From Paenibacillus woosongensis (GTDB taxonomy: Bacteria > Bacillota > Bacilli > Paenibacillales > Paenibacillaceae), in assembly GCF_009725165.1 (NCBI RefSeq), contig NZ_WNZW01000008.1, positions 62,001 to 126,000 of the forward strand: 64,000 bases of DNA. The letters are read 5' to 3'. The notes beneath the pieces are model-generated. The model did not search any database, was not told the DNA's origin, and saw only the letters and a program-made list of their open reading frames with translations. The translations under genes and the position numbers were made by a program. Shown one piece after another: positions 35,341 to 44,340 of this stretch. Position 1 is the first letter of the stretch. Each line of letters starts with the position of its first letter.

Positions 35341-35732
35341 TATGTCACAGTCATTATTCTATTTATTGAATAATTTACAATTATAAGGTAATATTAACCT
35401 ACCTATCCTATTATTTTCACTACTTTTCATAGTAAAATACGCTGTCTAATGCCACAATCTCGTATGGTTCATAAAAAGGAGGTGTTCCTGCACTCATCCG
35501 TATATTCTTCTTTGTCTTACCTGCCCCCATTGATCCTGCACATATCTGACGTTATGCCGCGTCACTGTATACTAACTGCAGCTCATTACCTGCGGTCACC
35601 CAGATACCACTCTGCCAACGCGAACCAACTCATGGACATTTGAAATTCCCGACCTTTAAATTGTTAACGTGTGCAAAGAATGGAACCCTGTTCTATCATT
35701 CAAAATCAATCCATTGTGAGGAGGTTTATTAA

Positions 35733-38700
35733 GTGCCAAAAACATCTATTTTCAAAAGAATTCCTTATAAAAGATTCCATCTTGTACTATTATCTATCTT
35801 TATTGCAGGATCTGCGTTTACAGGCTTGCTGGGTGCAGACCGCTCGCATGCTGCGGCAAGCGAAAGCTACCAGTGGCGCAAGGTGATGACCGGCGGGGGC
35901 GGCGGCTTTGTGCCGGGGATTATTTTCAATCCGACCGAACGCAATCTCATTTACGCCCGGACCGATATCGGCGGAGCTTACCGCTGGAACCCGGCCGATA
36001 ACAGCTGGATTCAGCTGCTGGACTGGGTGGGCATGGACGAATGGGGTAAGACCGGGGTTGATGCCCTGGCTACGGACCCAGTCGACCCGAACCGTCTGTA
36101 CCTTGCCGTCGGCACTTATACGAACAGCTGGGATCCCAATAACGGCAGCATTCTGCGGTCTACAGATAAAGGAGACACCTGGCAAGTATCCAATCTGCCC
36201 TTCAAGGTAGGCGGGAACATGCCTGGGCGTTCGATGGGCGAACGGCTCGTTATTGACCCGAACAAAAATAACATTCTTTATTTCGGAGCGCGCAGTGGCA
36301 ACGGACTATGGAAGAGTACCGATTACGGGGCCACCTGGAGCAAGGTAACGAGCTTCCCGAATCCCGGCACCTATGTCGAAAATCCCGATTACGAGTATCA
36401 AAGCGATATCGTGGGGCTGGCCTGGATCACGTTCGATCCTTCGACCGGCTCGCCCGGACAAGCTACACAAACGATTTACGTAGGCGTCGCGGATAAAAAT
36501 GAAAGCGTATACCGAAGTACGGATGGCGGGGCGACATGGTCTGCCGTTCCGGGTCAGCCGACAGGGTATCTTCCGCACCACGGCGTCCTAGCCTCCAATG
36601 GGCAGCTGTACATTCCATATAGCGATGGCGTGGGCCCTTACGACGGAACGAAGGGCGATGTCTGGAAATATGACACGGCCACAGGAGCCTGGTCTAACAT
36701 CAGTCCGATTCCGTCCAGCAGCAGTGACAACTACTTTGGCTACGGAGGATTGGCCGTGGATGCCCAGCATCCGAACACCATTGTCGTTGCTACGCTCAAT
36801 TCCTGGTGGCCGGACGCCATCCTGTTCCGCAGTACGGACGGCGGAGCTACCTGGAGCCGCATTTGGGATTGGGACGGGTATCCGAACCGGACGTTCCGCT
36901 ACACCCAGGATATCTCCGGCGCCCCATGGCTCGATTTCGGCAACAACCCGTCCCCGCCGGAGGTTACGCCAAAGCTCGGCTGGATGATCGGCGATCTGGA
37001 GATCGATCCCTTCAACTCCGACCGGATGATGTACGGAACCGGAGCTACGATTTACGGTACGAACAACCTTACCGCTTGGGATACAGGCGGCAAAGTTAAC
37101 ATTAGCGTGATGGCCAAAGGCATTGAAGAGACCGCGGTCAGCGCTCTGATCAGCCCGCCGTCAGGCGCGCATTTGGTTAGCGGACTGCTGGATGTGACTG
37201 GATTCCGGCACGATGACCTGACCCAGCCTCCAGCCAAAATGATGACCAACCCGAACAGTACGACGGACATCGACTACGCCGAGTTGGATCCAAGCTTTAT
37301 CGTGCGCGTAGGACAGGCCGACAAATCCGCTAACCCGAATGCCAAATCCATTGGCTTCTCCCGGGACGGCGGCTCGAACTGGTACGCCGGAAACGGCGAG
37401 CCTGCCGGAACCGCGGGCGGGGGCCAGGTTGCGCTTTCCGCCAATGGGAATGCGATTCTGTGGAGTACTCCGGACGTGGGCGTCTTCTATTCCAGCAATG
37501 GAGGGAATTCCTGGACGGCGAGCACCGGCGTGCCAAAGGGAGCAAAAATCGCCTCTGACCGCGTTAACTCCAATAAATTTTACGCTTGGGCGGCGGGGAA
37601 TTTCTATGTAAGCACCAACGGCGGAGCCGCGTTTACCAAGACTGCGGCGACAGGACTGCCTGCGGAAGGAGACCTGGACTTTAAAGCGGTGCCTGGCATT
37701 GAGGGTGATATCTGGCTCGCGGGGGGCAACGCAACGGGCGGCAAATACGGCCTGTGGCATTCTACCGATTCCGGGGCATCCTTTACGAAGCTCGCCAACG
37801 TTCAGGAGGCTAACGTGATCGGATTCGGTAAGGCTGCGCCTGGACAGAGCTATATGGCGCTCTACACCAGCGCCAAGATTGACGGTGTGCGCGGCATTTT
37901 CCGCTCCAATGATGCAGGAGCTACCTGGATAAGAATCAATGATGACAAGCATCAATATGCCTCTACCAACTCGGCCATAACCGGGGATCCGAGGATTTAT
38001 GGTCGCGTATATATTGGTACGAACGGACTTGGAATCGTATACGGGGACGCGCTGACGAATCCGCCGGAGCCGGAGCAGCCGACGACACCTGACTCCACGA
38101 TCTCGCCTACGACAGCCGCCTTCGACAAGAATGCCAGCAATCAGGCCGACGTGACGGTAACCATGACGCTTAACGGGAATACATTAACCGCTATTCGCAA
38201 TGGGTCCACCGTATTGACGCAGGGCAGTCATTATACGGCTTCTGGCTCCACTGTTACGATTCTCGGCAGCTATTTGGCTTCGCAGCCGCTCGGCCAGCTC
38301 AGCTTGACGTTTCAGTTCAGCGCTGGGGCTCCTTCGTTGCTGAACATTACAGTGAAGGACTCGACCGTTACGACGCCTGCCGGAGACATTAAAGTGCAAA
38401 TGTACAATGGATCCGTAACGAACGTAACGAACACCCTTAATCCGCGGATTAAGCTGACGAATACCGGCAGCCAGGCCATCAGCCTCTCCGACGTCAAGCT
38501 GCGTTACTACTATACCGTTGACGGAGAGAAGCCCCAGACCCTGTTCTGCGACTGGACGCAGGTCGGCAGCTCCAATGTGACAGGCACCTTTGTCAAGCTG
38601 CCGACTGCGGCAAGCGGAGCTGATCACTATGCGGAGATCGGCTTTACAAGCGGGGCGGGCAGCTTGGCGGCAGGCCAAAGCATCGACCTGCAAATTCGCA

Positions 38701-38834
38701 TCTCCAAGAACGACTGGAGCAACTATTCGCAAAGCGATGATTACTCCTTCGACCCTGCTTCGACATCCTATCAGGATGCCCTGCGTGTCACTGGCTACGT
38801 AGCCGGCAGTCTGCAGTGGGGAGTCGAGCCGTAA
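35733..38834 (+). CDS. Secreted xyloglucanase, GH74 - CBM_X2 - CBM3
   Basis: 1033 residues. A Gram-positive signal peptide (basic start, FHLVLLSIFIAGSAFTGLLG, cleavage near SHA-AA) precedes a GH74 twin seven-bladed beta-propeller (about 47-780) with YQWRKVMTGGGGGFVPGII, YARTDIGGAYRWNP, and repeated Asp-box-like motifs (STDGGATWS, STDKGDTW, SNGGNSWT, SNDAGATW). Residues 784-878 are an X2 Ig-like module (STISPTTAAFDKNASNQADV), and 880-1033 a CBM3 cellulose-binding module (DIKVQMYNGS, NPRIKLTNTG, YYTVDGEKPQ, WSNYSQSDDYSF). It hydrolyses the glucan backbone of plant xyloglucan while bound to cellulose. GTG start with GAGGAGG 9 bases upstream. Free-standing gene. Confidence 0.96.
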   Translation: MPKTSIFKRIPYKRFHLVLLSIFIAGSAFTGLLGADRSHAAASESYQWRKVMTGGGGGFVPGIIFNPTERNLIYARTDIGGAYRWNPADNSWIQLLDWVGMDEWGKTGVDALATDPVDPNRLYLAVGTYTNSWDPNNGSILRSTDKGDTWQVSNLPFKVGGNMPGRSMGERLVIDPNKNNILYFGARSGNGLWKSTDYGATWSKVTSFPNPGTYVENPDYEYQSDIVGLAWITFDPSTGSPGQATQTIYVGVADKNESVYRSTDGGATWSAVPGQPTGYLPHHGVLASNGQLYIPYSDGVGPYDGTKGDVWKYDTATGAWSNISPIPSSSSDNYFGYGGLAVDAQHPNTIVVATLNSWWPDAILFRSTDGGATWSRIWDWDGYPNRTFRYTQDISGAPWLDFGNNPSPPEVTPKLGWMIGDLEIDPFNSDRMMYGTGATIYGTNNLTAWDTGGKVNISVMAKGIEETAVSALISPPSGAHLVSGLLDVTGFRHDDLTQPPAKMMTNPNSTTDIDYAELDPSFIVRVGQADKSANPNAKSIGFSRDGGSNWYAGNGEPAGTAGGGQVALSANGNAILWSTPDVGVFYSSNGGNSWTASTGVPKGAKIASDRVNSNKFYAWAAGNFYVSTNGGAAFTKTAATGLPAEGDLDFKAVPGIEGDIWLAGGNATGGKYGLWHSTDSGASFTKLANVQEANVIGFGKAAPGQSYMALYTSAKIDGVRGIFRSNDAGATWIRINDDKHQYASTNSAITGDPRIYGRVYIGTNGLGIVYGDALTNPPEPEQPTTPDSTISPTTAAFDKNASNQADVTVTMTLNGNTLTAIRNGSTVLTQGSHYTASGSTVTILGSYLASQPLGQLSLTFQFSAGAPSLLNITVKDSTVTTPAGDIKVQMYNGSVTNVTNTLNPRIKLTNTGSQAISLSDVKLRYYYTVDGEKPQTLFCDWTQVGSSNVTGTFVKLPTAASGADHYAEIGFTSGAGSLAAGQSIDLQIRISKNDWSNYSQSDDYSFDPASTSYQDALRVTGYVAGSLQWGVEP

Positions 38835-38879
38835 CCACGGCTGACGGGGTTAAGCTGCCGGTCGCCATGATCACACTGG

Positions 38880-39056
38880 TGGATGCCTTGATGCGCGCGG
38901 CCTTTTGCTGAGCATCGTAAGCAGCGTGCGGCGCCGGGCAGCCTGCGGTGCCATGAGCGGCGCGCGGTGCCGTGATAACGCGGGCGGTGCCGTGACGGCG
39001 TGGGCGGTGGCGGTGGGCAGTGCCGTGGACGGCGGGCGGTGCGACAGGCATTGGCG
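38880..39056. repeat. GC-rich degenerate minisatellite downstream of the xyloglucanase gene
   Basis: The words GCGGTGCC, GCCGTGA, GCGGGCGGTG recur about ten times with a loose 13-20 base period, much more G-rich than the surroundings. The ORFs here have no domain support. Confidence 0.6.
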
Positions 39057-39080
39057 ATTTCTGCGCGATAGCGAAAAAAA

Positions 39081-39152
39081 GAACCTTACCTGTGAGGTGC
39101 CCCTATGTTAGGTTAGATCTAGCATAGGGGTACTGTCATTCCAGTGAGGTTC
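39081..39152. repeat. 72-bp long imperfect hairpin, MITE-like
   Basis: Outer arms GAACCTTAC/GTGAGGTTC and inner arms GTGCCCCTATG/CATAGGGGTAC with TAG/CTA pair almost end to end. The strong dyad without an adjacent T run and its intergenic position suggest a miniature inverted-repeat element or IS end remnant rather than a simple terminator. Confidence 0.5.
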
Positions 39153-39228
39153 TGCCTGGTTGTAGTGTTTCTCTCCAATAAAATTAAAAACTATTGATTT
39201 ATGACTAAATGGTCATGATCGATCCGGT

Positions 39229-39418
39229 AACTAAATGTATTTCATGCAGTTAGTTCATCGGTTTTAGCCGTATTAGAGGGAAATAACTGCACACTGCATT
39301 TAGTTTTAAGCTATTTCGACGAATTCGCCCCGTTCAGGCAAACTAACTGTATGTTTTACATATAGCGCATAGTTTTTTTATAAAACAGCCTAACTAGCTG
39401 TATAAAATACATTTAGTT
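39229..39418 (+). repeat. About 190-bp multi-unit repeat element, copy 1
   Basis: Contains four related 21-28 base units of the form CTAACTGYAT-N5-ATRCATTTAG: one reversed (39229-39253) followed by three forward (near 39283, 39343 and 39391). A second copy with the same order is at 62516-62705; the two share long stretches such as TTCGACGAAT, TCAGGCAAACTAACTG and TAACTAGCTGTATAAAATAC. Confidence 0.85.
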
Positions 39419-39524
39419 TCGAATTATCAACGAAGGTTGCATTGTACCGGGGTGTGACCAGTTTTTTTCCTCCTGAGCATTCTGCACTTTCGCAATTATT
39501 TTCCCTATCTGTTATCTGAAAGGA

Positions 39525-39550
39525 GAAAAATCCTGCTTAGAAGCAGGATT
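39525..39550 (-). terminator. Intrinsic terminator of the cyd operon
   Basis: Minus strand ATCCTGCTT/AAGCAGGAT stem with a 2-base loop, followed by TTTTTCTCC. Confidence 0.8.
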
Positions 39551-39578
39551 CATCTTCAATGCCGGCAACAATACAAAA

Positions 39579-41561
39579 CTACCCTATATCCTCCGGCCGA
39601 TCCAGCGCATAAAGGCTGCGGTACCGCGGCTCCCGTGCCAGCAGCTCCTCGTGTGTACCGCGCATTATGATCTCGCCGTGCTCCATAAAGACGATCTCGT
39701 CCATCATCTCCGCGCCGACCAAATGGTGTGTGACCCATACGAGCGTCTTGCCCTCCGTCGACCGGAAGATGGTCGACAGGAGTTCGCGCTCGGTGCGCGG
39801 ATCCAGCCCCACGGTCGGCTCGTCTAGGACGAGCACCGGCGCATCCTGCAGCAGGATGCGCGCAAGCGCCACGCGCTGCCGCTCTCCGCCGGAGAAACGC
39901 TGCCCGGTCTCACGCATCGGCGTGTCCAGTCCCGCCGGCAGCGCGGCGATCAGCCCGTCAAGCTGCGCTTGCTGCACAGCTAGGCCAAGCTCCTCCTCCG
40001 TGGCGCTTTGACGCCCAAGCCGGATATTGTTCGCTACCGTCGTATCGAACAGATGCGGGCTTTGGTTCAACACGGAGATGACCTTGGAGATGTCATCCCC
40101 AAGATGCGCCGCGGGAACGCCGTTAATTAGCACGCTGCCTTCAACCGGCGAGATGGCGCCCTGGATGAGCTTCAACAGCGTTGATTTGCCAGCACCGCTG
40201 CGGCCGATCACCATGACCCGCTTGCCTTGCGGAAGATTAAGCGATACATCGCGGACGGAGTACAAGATACCCTCAGCAGCCGTTTGCGCCACCTTCTGGT
40301 TATGGTTCTTCTGGTTATAGTTCTTCTGCTCACGGCCATTCTCCTTAGCCCGCTCAGCCTTTTGCTCATGATCCTTCTGCTCATGGTCCTTCTGCGCATT
40401 CCGCTCAGCCTCATAGGCGAAGGAGACGCCCTGCAGCTCCAAATGCACGTCCATAGCCTGGGCAGCTGCAAGCACAGCGGCCACGCGCTTCTGGTGCAAA
40501 GCCGATTCCGCATGAGACTCGTCCACCACAGTGTCCATGGATCGTACCAATGCAGGCTTCGTTATCCGGTCCAAGCGGCGCAGCGATTCCTGGTACTGCG
40601 GCGTGCGCTCAATCGCTTCAGACAGAGGCAGGAATGCATCGGCCAGCGGGAATACGACAAGCACGAAGGCCGCGATTAGCACGGGGTCGATCTGTCCAGC
40701 TGCCGCCTGACCACCCGACCAATAAATCATCGATACGACGGCAATCCCAACCACCAACTGGCCGATCAGGCTTCTCCATCTCGCCCAGGCACGCAGCTTG
40801 CGTTCCTTGCGGGCTACGACATCCTCGTCATGCTCGTAAGATTCCAGAAACTCCGCAGGCCGGCCGCTAACTACCCAATCTCCGATGCCCATGACTGCAT
40901 CTGTCAGCTTCTGATATAACCCGTTACGCTCCCGCTTCACCTCGGCATTCGTACGTCTGGTCAGCATCAGCGAAATATAAGGCAGCACGGCAACGAGGAT
41001 GAAAATATATCCCGCTACCAGCAAGGCAAACAGCCAGTCGAACTGCCCTAAAGCGATGACGGCAATCCCATAGATAATCACGGCGACGAGACTCGGGAAA
41101 ACCGTACGGATATACACATTCTGCAGCTGCTCGATGTCGTCCGCCAGCACGCCGAGAATATCCCCCGCCCGGTAACGGGAGCGGATAAACAACGCCTGGG
41201 GCTCCAATATGTTGTACAAGCGAACCCGCATTTTCGATAAAATCCGCAGCACCGCATCATGTCCAACTAGCCGCTCCACGTAATGAATGACCGCCCGGCC
41301 GATCCCGAACGCCCGAATGCCAACAATCGGTACATACACGAGCAGAATATTGTAGGGCTGCAGCGACGATTTAGAAATCAGGAACCCGGAAGTGAACATC
41401 AGCATGCTGGCAGCTAGGATTGTCAGCGTACCGAGAATCAAATACAAGGCGAATCGTCCGCTGTAAGCACGGAAATATGGAGTAATCCACTGCCCCTGCT
41501 GCTCCTGCTGCTCCTGGCCGGCCGAGTGCCCGGCAGGGTTCTTTTTGCGGTTCCAGTTCAT
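39579..41561 (-). CDS. cydC: CydC subunit of the thiol ABC exporter for cytochrome bd assembly
   Basis: About 660 residues. Six-TM exporter domain (about 30-320), then an NBD with Walker A GRSGAGKST, signature FSGGERQRVALARI, Walker B VLVLDEPTVGLD and VTHHLVG. As the last gene of cydABCD it exports cysteine/glutathione needed for haem insertion into cytochrome bd. Unusually, right after the first NBD strand (GVSFAYEAE) about 40 residues of charged repeats are inserted (KDHEQKDHEQ, NYNQKNHNQK; DNA 40290-40405) before YSVRDVSLNLPQG. The ATG at 41561 has GGGAGG 6 bases upstream and is preferred to the GTG at 41582. It follows cydD with overlap or immediate spacing. Confidence 0.9.
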   Translation of the reverse strand: MNWNRKKNPAGHSAGQEQQEQQGQWITPYFRAYSGRFALYLILGTLTILAASMLMFTSGFLISKSSLQPYNILLVYVPIVGIRAFGIGRAVIHYVERLVGHDAVLRILSKMRVRLYNILEPQALFIRSRYRAGDILGVLADDIEQLQNVYIRTVFPSLVAVIIYGIAVIALGQFDWLFALLVAGYIFILVAVLPYISLMLTRRTNAEVKRERNGLYQKLTDAVMGIGDWVVSGRPAEFLESYEHDEDVVARKERKLRAWARWRSLIGQLVVGIAVVSMIYWSGGQAAAGQIDPVLIAAFVLVVFPLADAFLPLSEAIERTPQYQESLRRLDRITKPALVRSMDTVVDESHAESALHQKRVAAVLAAAQAMDVHLELQGVSFAYEAERNAQKDHEQKDHEQKAERAKENGREQKNYNQKNHNQKVAQTAAEGILYSVRDVSLNLPQGKRVMVIGRSGAGKSTLLKLIQGAISPVEGSVLINGVPAAHLGDDISKVISVLNQSPHLFDTTVANNIRLGRQSATEEELGLAVQQAQLDGLIAALPAGLDTPMRETGQRFSGGERQRVALARILLQDAPVLVLDEPTVGLDPRTERELLSTIFRSTEGKTLVWVTHHLVGAEMMDEIVFMEHGEIIMRGTHEELLAREPRYRSLYALDRPEDIG

Positions 41562-41578
41562 GGCATCCTCCCTCATGC

Positions 41579-43324
41579 TCACAATATCCTCTCCCGGTGT
41601 AATGTTAACAAGCGATAATATGCGCCCTTTCTTGCGACCAGCTCGTCATGAGTACCCATCTCAGCAATCCGGCCCTGCTCCATAACGATAATGCAGTCCA
41701 TGGCCCGCATCCAGTGCAGGCGGTGGGTCGCCAGCAGCACAAGCTTGCCTGCGAACAAAGGCAGCATCGTCGCCTTCAATTCATATTCCGTTTCAATGTC
41801 CAAATGAGCTGTCGGCTCATCCAGCAGCAGGACTGGCCGCTCGCTGAGCAAAGCGCGAGCCAGCGCTACACGCTGCTCCTGGCCGCCGCTCAAAGCGCGC
41901 CCGCCCCCGCCGATAGGCTCATCATACCCGGCAGGCAGCGAAGCCGCCAAAGCGCCGAGCCCCGCGGCGGCGGCGGCCTGCTCGATTGCAGCACGGGAAG
42001 CGACCGGCGAATAGAAGGCAATATTCTCTGCCAGCGTACCGCTGAATATATAAGGATTTTGCGGGATGTACGTAATTTGCTTTCGCCACTCCGCGCTCGC
42101 CAGATCCCCCAGCTTCACGCCGTTCAGTTCGATTTCGCCCTCCGTCGGGCGCAGGAAGCCGCCCAGCACATCGATCAGGGTCGATTTGCCGGCCCCGCTC
42201 TCGCCGATAATGCCGATTTTGCCCATACCGCCCAACTCAAGCTCGGACAGATCCAACGAGGGCAGCGAAGTTTGACCCTCCTCCTCATGCTGTACCGTCA
42301 GCGATGACAGCTTCATGACACTATCGGCATGCCACTCCAGTGACGCCCCTTCGGGCAGCTGCGCCAAGGCGGCTTTCTCCGCCTCTCCTTCGGCGATAAT
42401 CGCATTCATCGCTTCGCCGGCCTCCTTGCCATCAAGAGTCGCATGATAATCCGCCCCGACCATCCGGACAGGCAGGAAGTACTCCGGGGCCAGAATGAGG
42501 ATCGTCAGCCCCGTCAACAGCGTCATGTTGCCGTCGATCAAGCGCAGGCCAAGGCTGACGGCCACGGATGCGACCGACAGCATCGTGAAGAAGTCAAGGG
42601 CAAACGAGGACAGGAACGCTACGCGCAGCGTCCGCATCGTCGCAGAGCGGTAAGAATCGCTCACTTTCTCGATCGACTTGCTATGCCGCTTGCTGTGCCC
42701 GAGAAATTTCAAAGTCTCCAGCCCGCGCAGCGAATCCACGAAATGATTCGACAAGGTGCGGTACGACTTCCATTGGCGATCCATCTGCTTGCGAGCAGCC
42801 AATCCTACTAGAATCAAGAATGCGATAAGAATCGGCAAAGTGATGACCAAAATGACAGCCGCCGTAACATCCAGGGTAAATACATACAGCAGAATCAGCG
42901 CCGGTGTCATCCCAGTCGCCAGCATTCGGGGAAGGAACAGCTCCAGATAGTTGCGGAACTTCGTCACGCCATCCAGGACAAGTGTTACCAGATTGCCGGT
43001 ACCCTCTCTTTTGGCAAACCGGGGGCCCAGCTCGAATAGCTTCTCCATTACCTGCTTGCGCAGCTCCTTGCCTGTCCGCTCGGCGAAGCGGTGAGCTATC
43101 CGCTGCTGCAGAAGCGAGGAAATTTGCCGGACGATAAAAGCAAGCAGGAACAAGACGGCCCCGCCGAATTGCTCCTGCAGCTTAGCGCCGGCAAACAGGG
43201 CGGAGATGACCTCCGCCAGCCATTTGGCCTGCAATATGATTGCGATGCTCTGAATGAGGGTCAGAACGCCGATCCCGGCAAGAACCGGCTTGATCCCTTT
43301 AAACTTCATTAAATCGCGTCCCAT
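41579..43324 (-). CDS. cydD: CydD subunit of the thiol ABC exporter for cytochrome bd assembly
   Basis: 581 residues: six-TM domain (PVLAGIGVLTLIQSIAIILQ; GTGNLVTLVLDGVTKFRNYL; PRMLATGMTPALILLYVFTL) and an NBD with GESGAGKST, LSGGQEQRVALARA, VLLLDEPTAHLD and ATHRLHW. Together with CydC it forms the exporter. Its ATG overlaps the cydB stop by one base; AAGGAGC lies 13 bases upstream, and an internal ATG at 43309 is an alternative. Confidence 0.92.
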   Translation of the reverse strand: MGRDLMKFKGIKPVLAGIGVLTLIQSIAIILQAKWLAEVISALFAGAKLQEQFGGAVLFLLAFIVRQISSLLQQRIAHRFAERTGKELRKQVMEKLFELGPRFAKREGTGNLVTLVLDGVTKFRNYLELFLPRMLATGMTPALILLYVFTLDVTAAVILVITLPILIAFLILVGLAARKQMDRQWKSYRTLSNHFVDSLRGLETLKFLGHSKRHSKSIEKVSDSYRSATMRTLRVAFLSSFALDFFTMLSVASVAVSLGLRLIDGNMTLLTGLTILILAPEYFLPVRMVGADYHATLDGKEAGEAMNAIIAEGEAEKAALAQLPEGASLEWHADSVMKLSSLTVQHEEEGQTSLPSLDLSELELGGMGKIGIIGESGAGKSTLIDVLGGFLRPTEGEIELNGVKLGDLASAEWRKQITYIPQNPYIFSGTLAENIAFYSPVASRAAIEQAAAAAGLGALAASLPAGYDEPIGGGGRALSGGQEQRVALARALLSERPVLLLDEPTAHLDIETEYELKATMLPLFAGKLVLLATHRLHWMRAMDCIIVMEQGRIAEMGTHDELVARKGAYYRLLTLHRERIL

Positions 43325-44340
43325 CAGTACTCTAAATGCTCCTTCTCATTAATGCGTTTATGAAAGACGAAGTAACTCCAAATTTGGTAGCCAAGTACGA
43401 ATGGCAGCAAAGTCAGTGCAACGATCGTCATGATCTTTAATGAATATGGACCAGACGCCGCATTGTGAATCGTCAGCGAATAAGCTTCGCTGATCGAGCT
43501 GATCATGACGCGAGGGAACAACCCAATAAATACGGAAGAGATCGAAAGGGCGATCAACGTACCCGTCATCCCAAAAGCCCAGCCGTCTCTCTTCTTGCTG
43601 ATGAACTGCCCGGCAAGCAGGAAGGCCCCCAGGCCAACCACTGCGATCAGCGTCAGCGGCAAGGCGCGAACCTCGAATACATCCGTTTGGAAGTACGTCA
43701 TCACTCCAAAGATAACGAACAGCGCCGCTAGCGGAATAAGCAGCTTATGCGCCAGCTTGCGGGCACGTTCCTGCAAGCTGCCCGTCGTCCGCAAGGTCGT
43801 GAACAGCAAACCGTGCACGAGACACAGAACAACAACGGTAATCCCGCCGATAAGAGTGTACAGATTGACCATATCGAACAATCCGGCCCTCATCTCCATA
43901 TCGCTGTCGATTGGCAGCCCTTTGAGCAGCCCGGAGAACACGACGCCGAGCAGAAATGGAGGCAGCAGACTTCCAAGGAAAATGGCTAGATCCCAGGTTT
44001 TCTTCCAGCGCTCGCTCTCCCCCTTGCCCCGGAATTCAAAGGCGACCCCGCGGCCGATCAAGGCGAGCAGCAATACGACAAGCGGTGTGTAATAGCCGCT
44101 GAACAGCGTGGCATACCAGTTCGGGAAGGCCGCAAACATCGCGCCTCCCGCCGTCAGCAGCCAGACTTCATTCGCATCCCAGAAAGGACCGATCGAGTTG
44201 ATCAGCACCCTTCTTTCCATATCATTCTTAGCTAGAAACCGAGTACTCATCCCTACCCCGAAGTCAAAGCCCTCCAGAAAAAAGAAGCCGATAAACAGAA
44301 CTGCAACGAGGATGAACCAGAGCTCATTAAGAGATAGCAT
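43324..44340 (-). CDS. cydB: Cytochrome bd ubiquinol/menaquinol oxidase subunit II
   Basis: About 338 residues, eight TM segments. LNELWFILVAVLFIGFFFLE, GFDFGVGM, NSIGPFWDANEVWLLTAGGA and FPNWYATLFSGYY are the CydB signatures. The start ATG at 44340 has AAGGAGGG 5 bases upstream and overlaps the cydA end by 14 bases; the longer frame to 44400 would run inside cydA. Part of the high-affinity terminal oxidase used at low oxygen. Confidence 0.95.
   Translation of the reverse strand: MLSLNELWFILVAVLFIGFFFLEGFDFGVGMSTRFLAKNDMERRVLINSIGPFWDANEVWLLTAGGAMFAAFPNWYATLFSGYYTPLVVLLLALIGRGVAFEFRGKGESERWKKTWDLAIFLGSLLPPFLLGVVFSGLLKGLPIDSDMEMRAGLFDMVNLYTLIGGITVVVLCLVHGLLFTTLRTTGSLQERARKLAHKLLIPLAALFVIFGVMTYFQTDVFEVRALPLTLIAVVGLGAFLLAGQFISKKRDGWAFGMTGTLIALSISSVFIGLFPRVMISSISEAYSLTIHNAASGPYSLKIMTIVALTLLPFVLGYQIWSYFVFHKRINEKEHLEY

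Noticed and set aside
35449..35643. 64-codon ORF before the xyloglucanase gene
   Set aside because: AAAGGAGGT occurs near it but inside the frame, and composition and length give no coding support.
38788..39111. ORFs rich in His/Arg/Ala on both strands after the xyloglucanase
   Set aside because: They follow the GC-rich minisatellite; no domain or plausible start.
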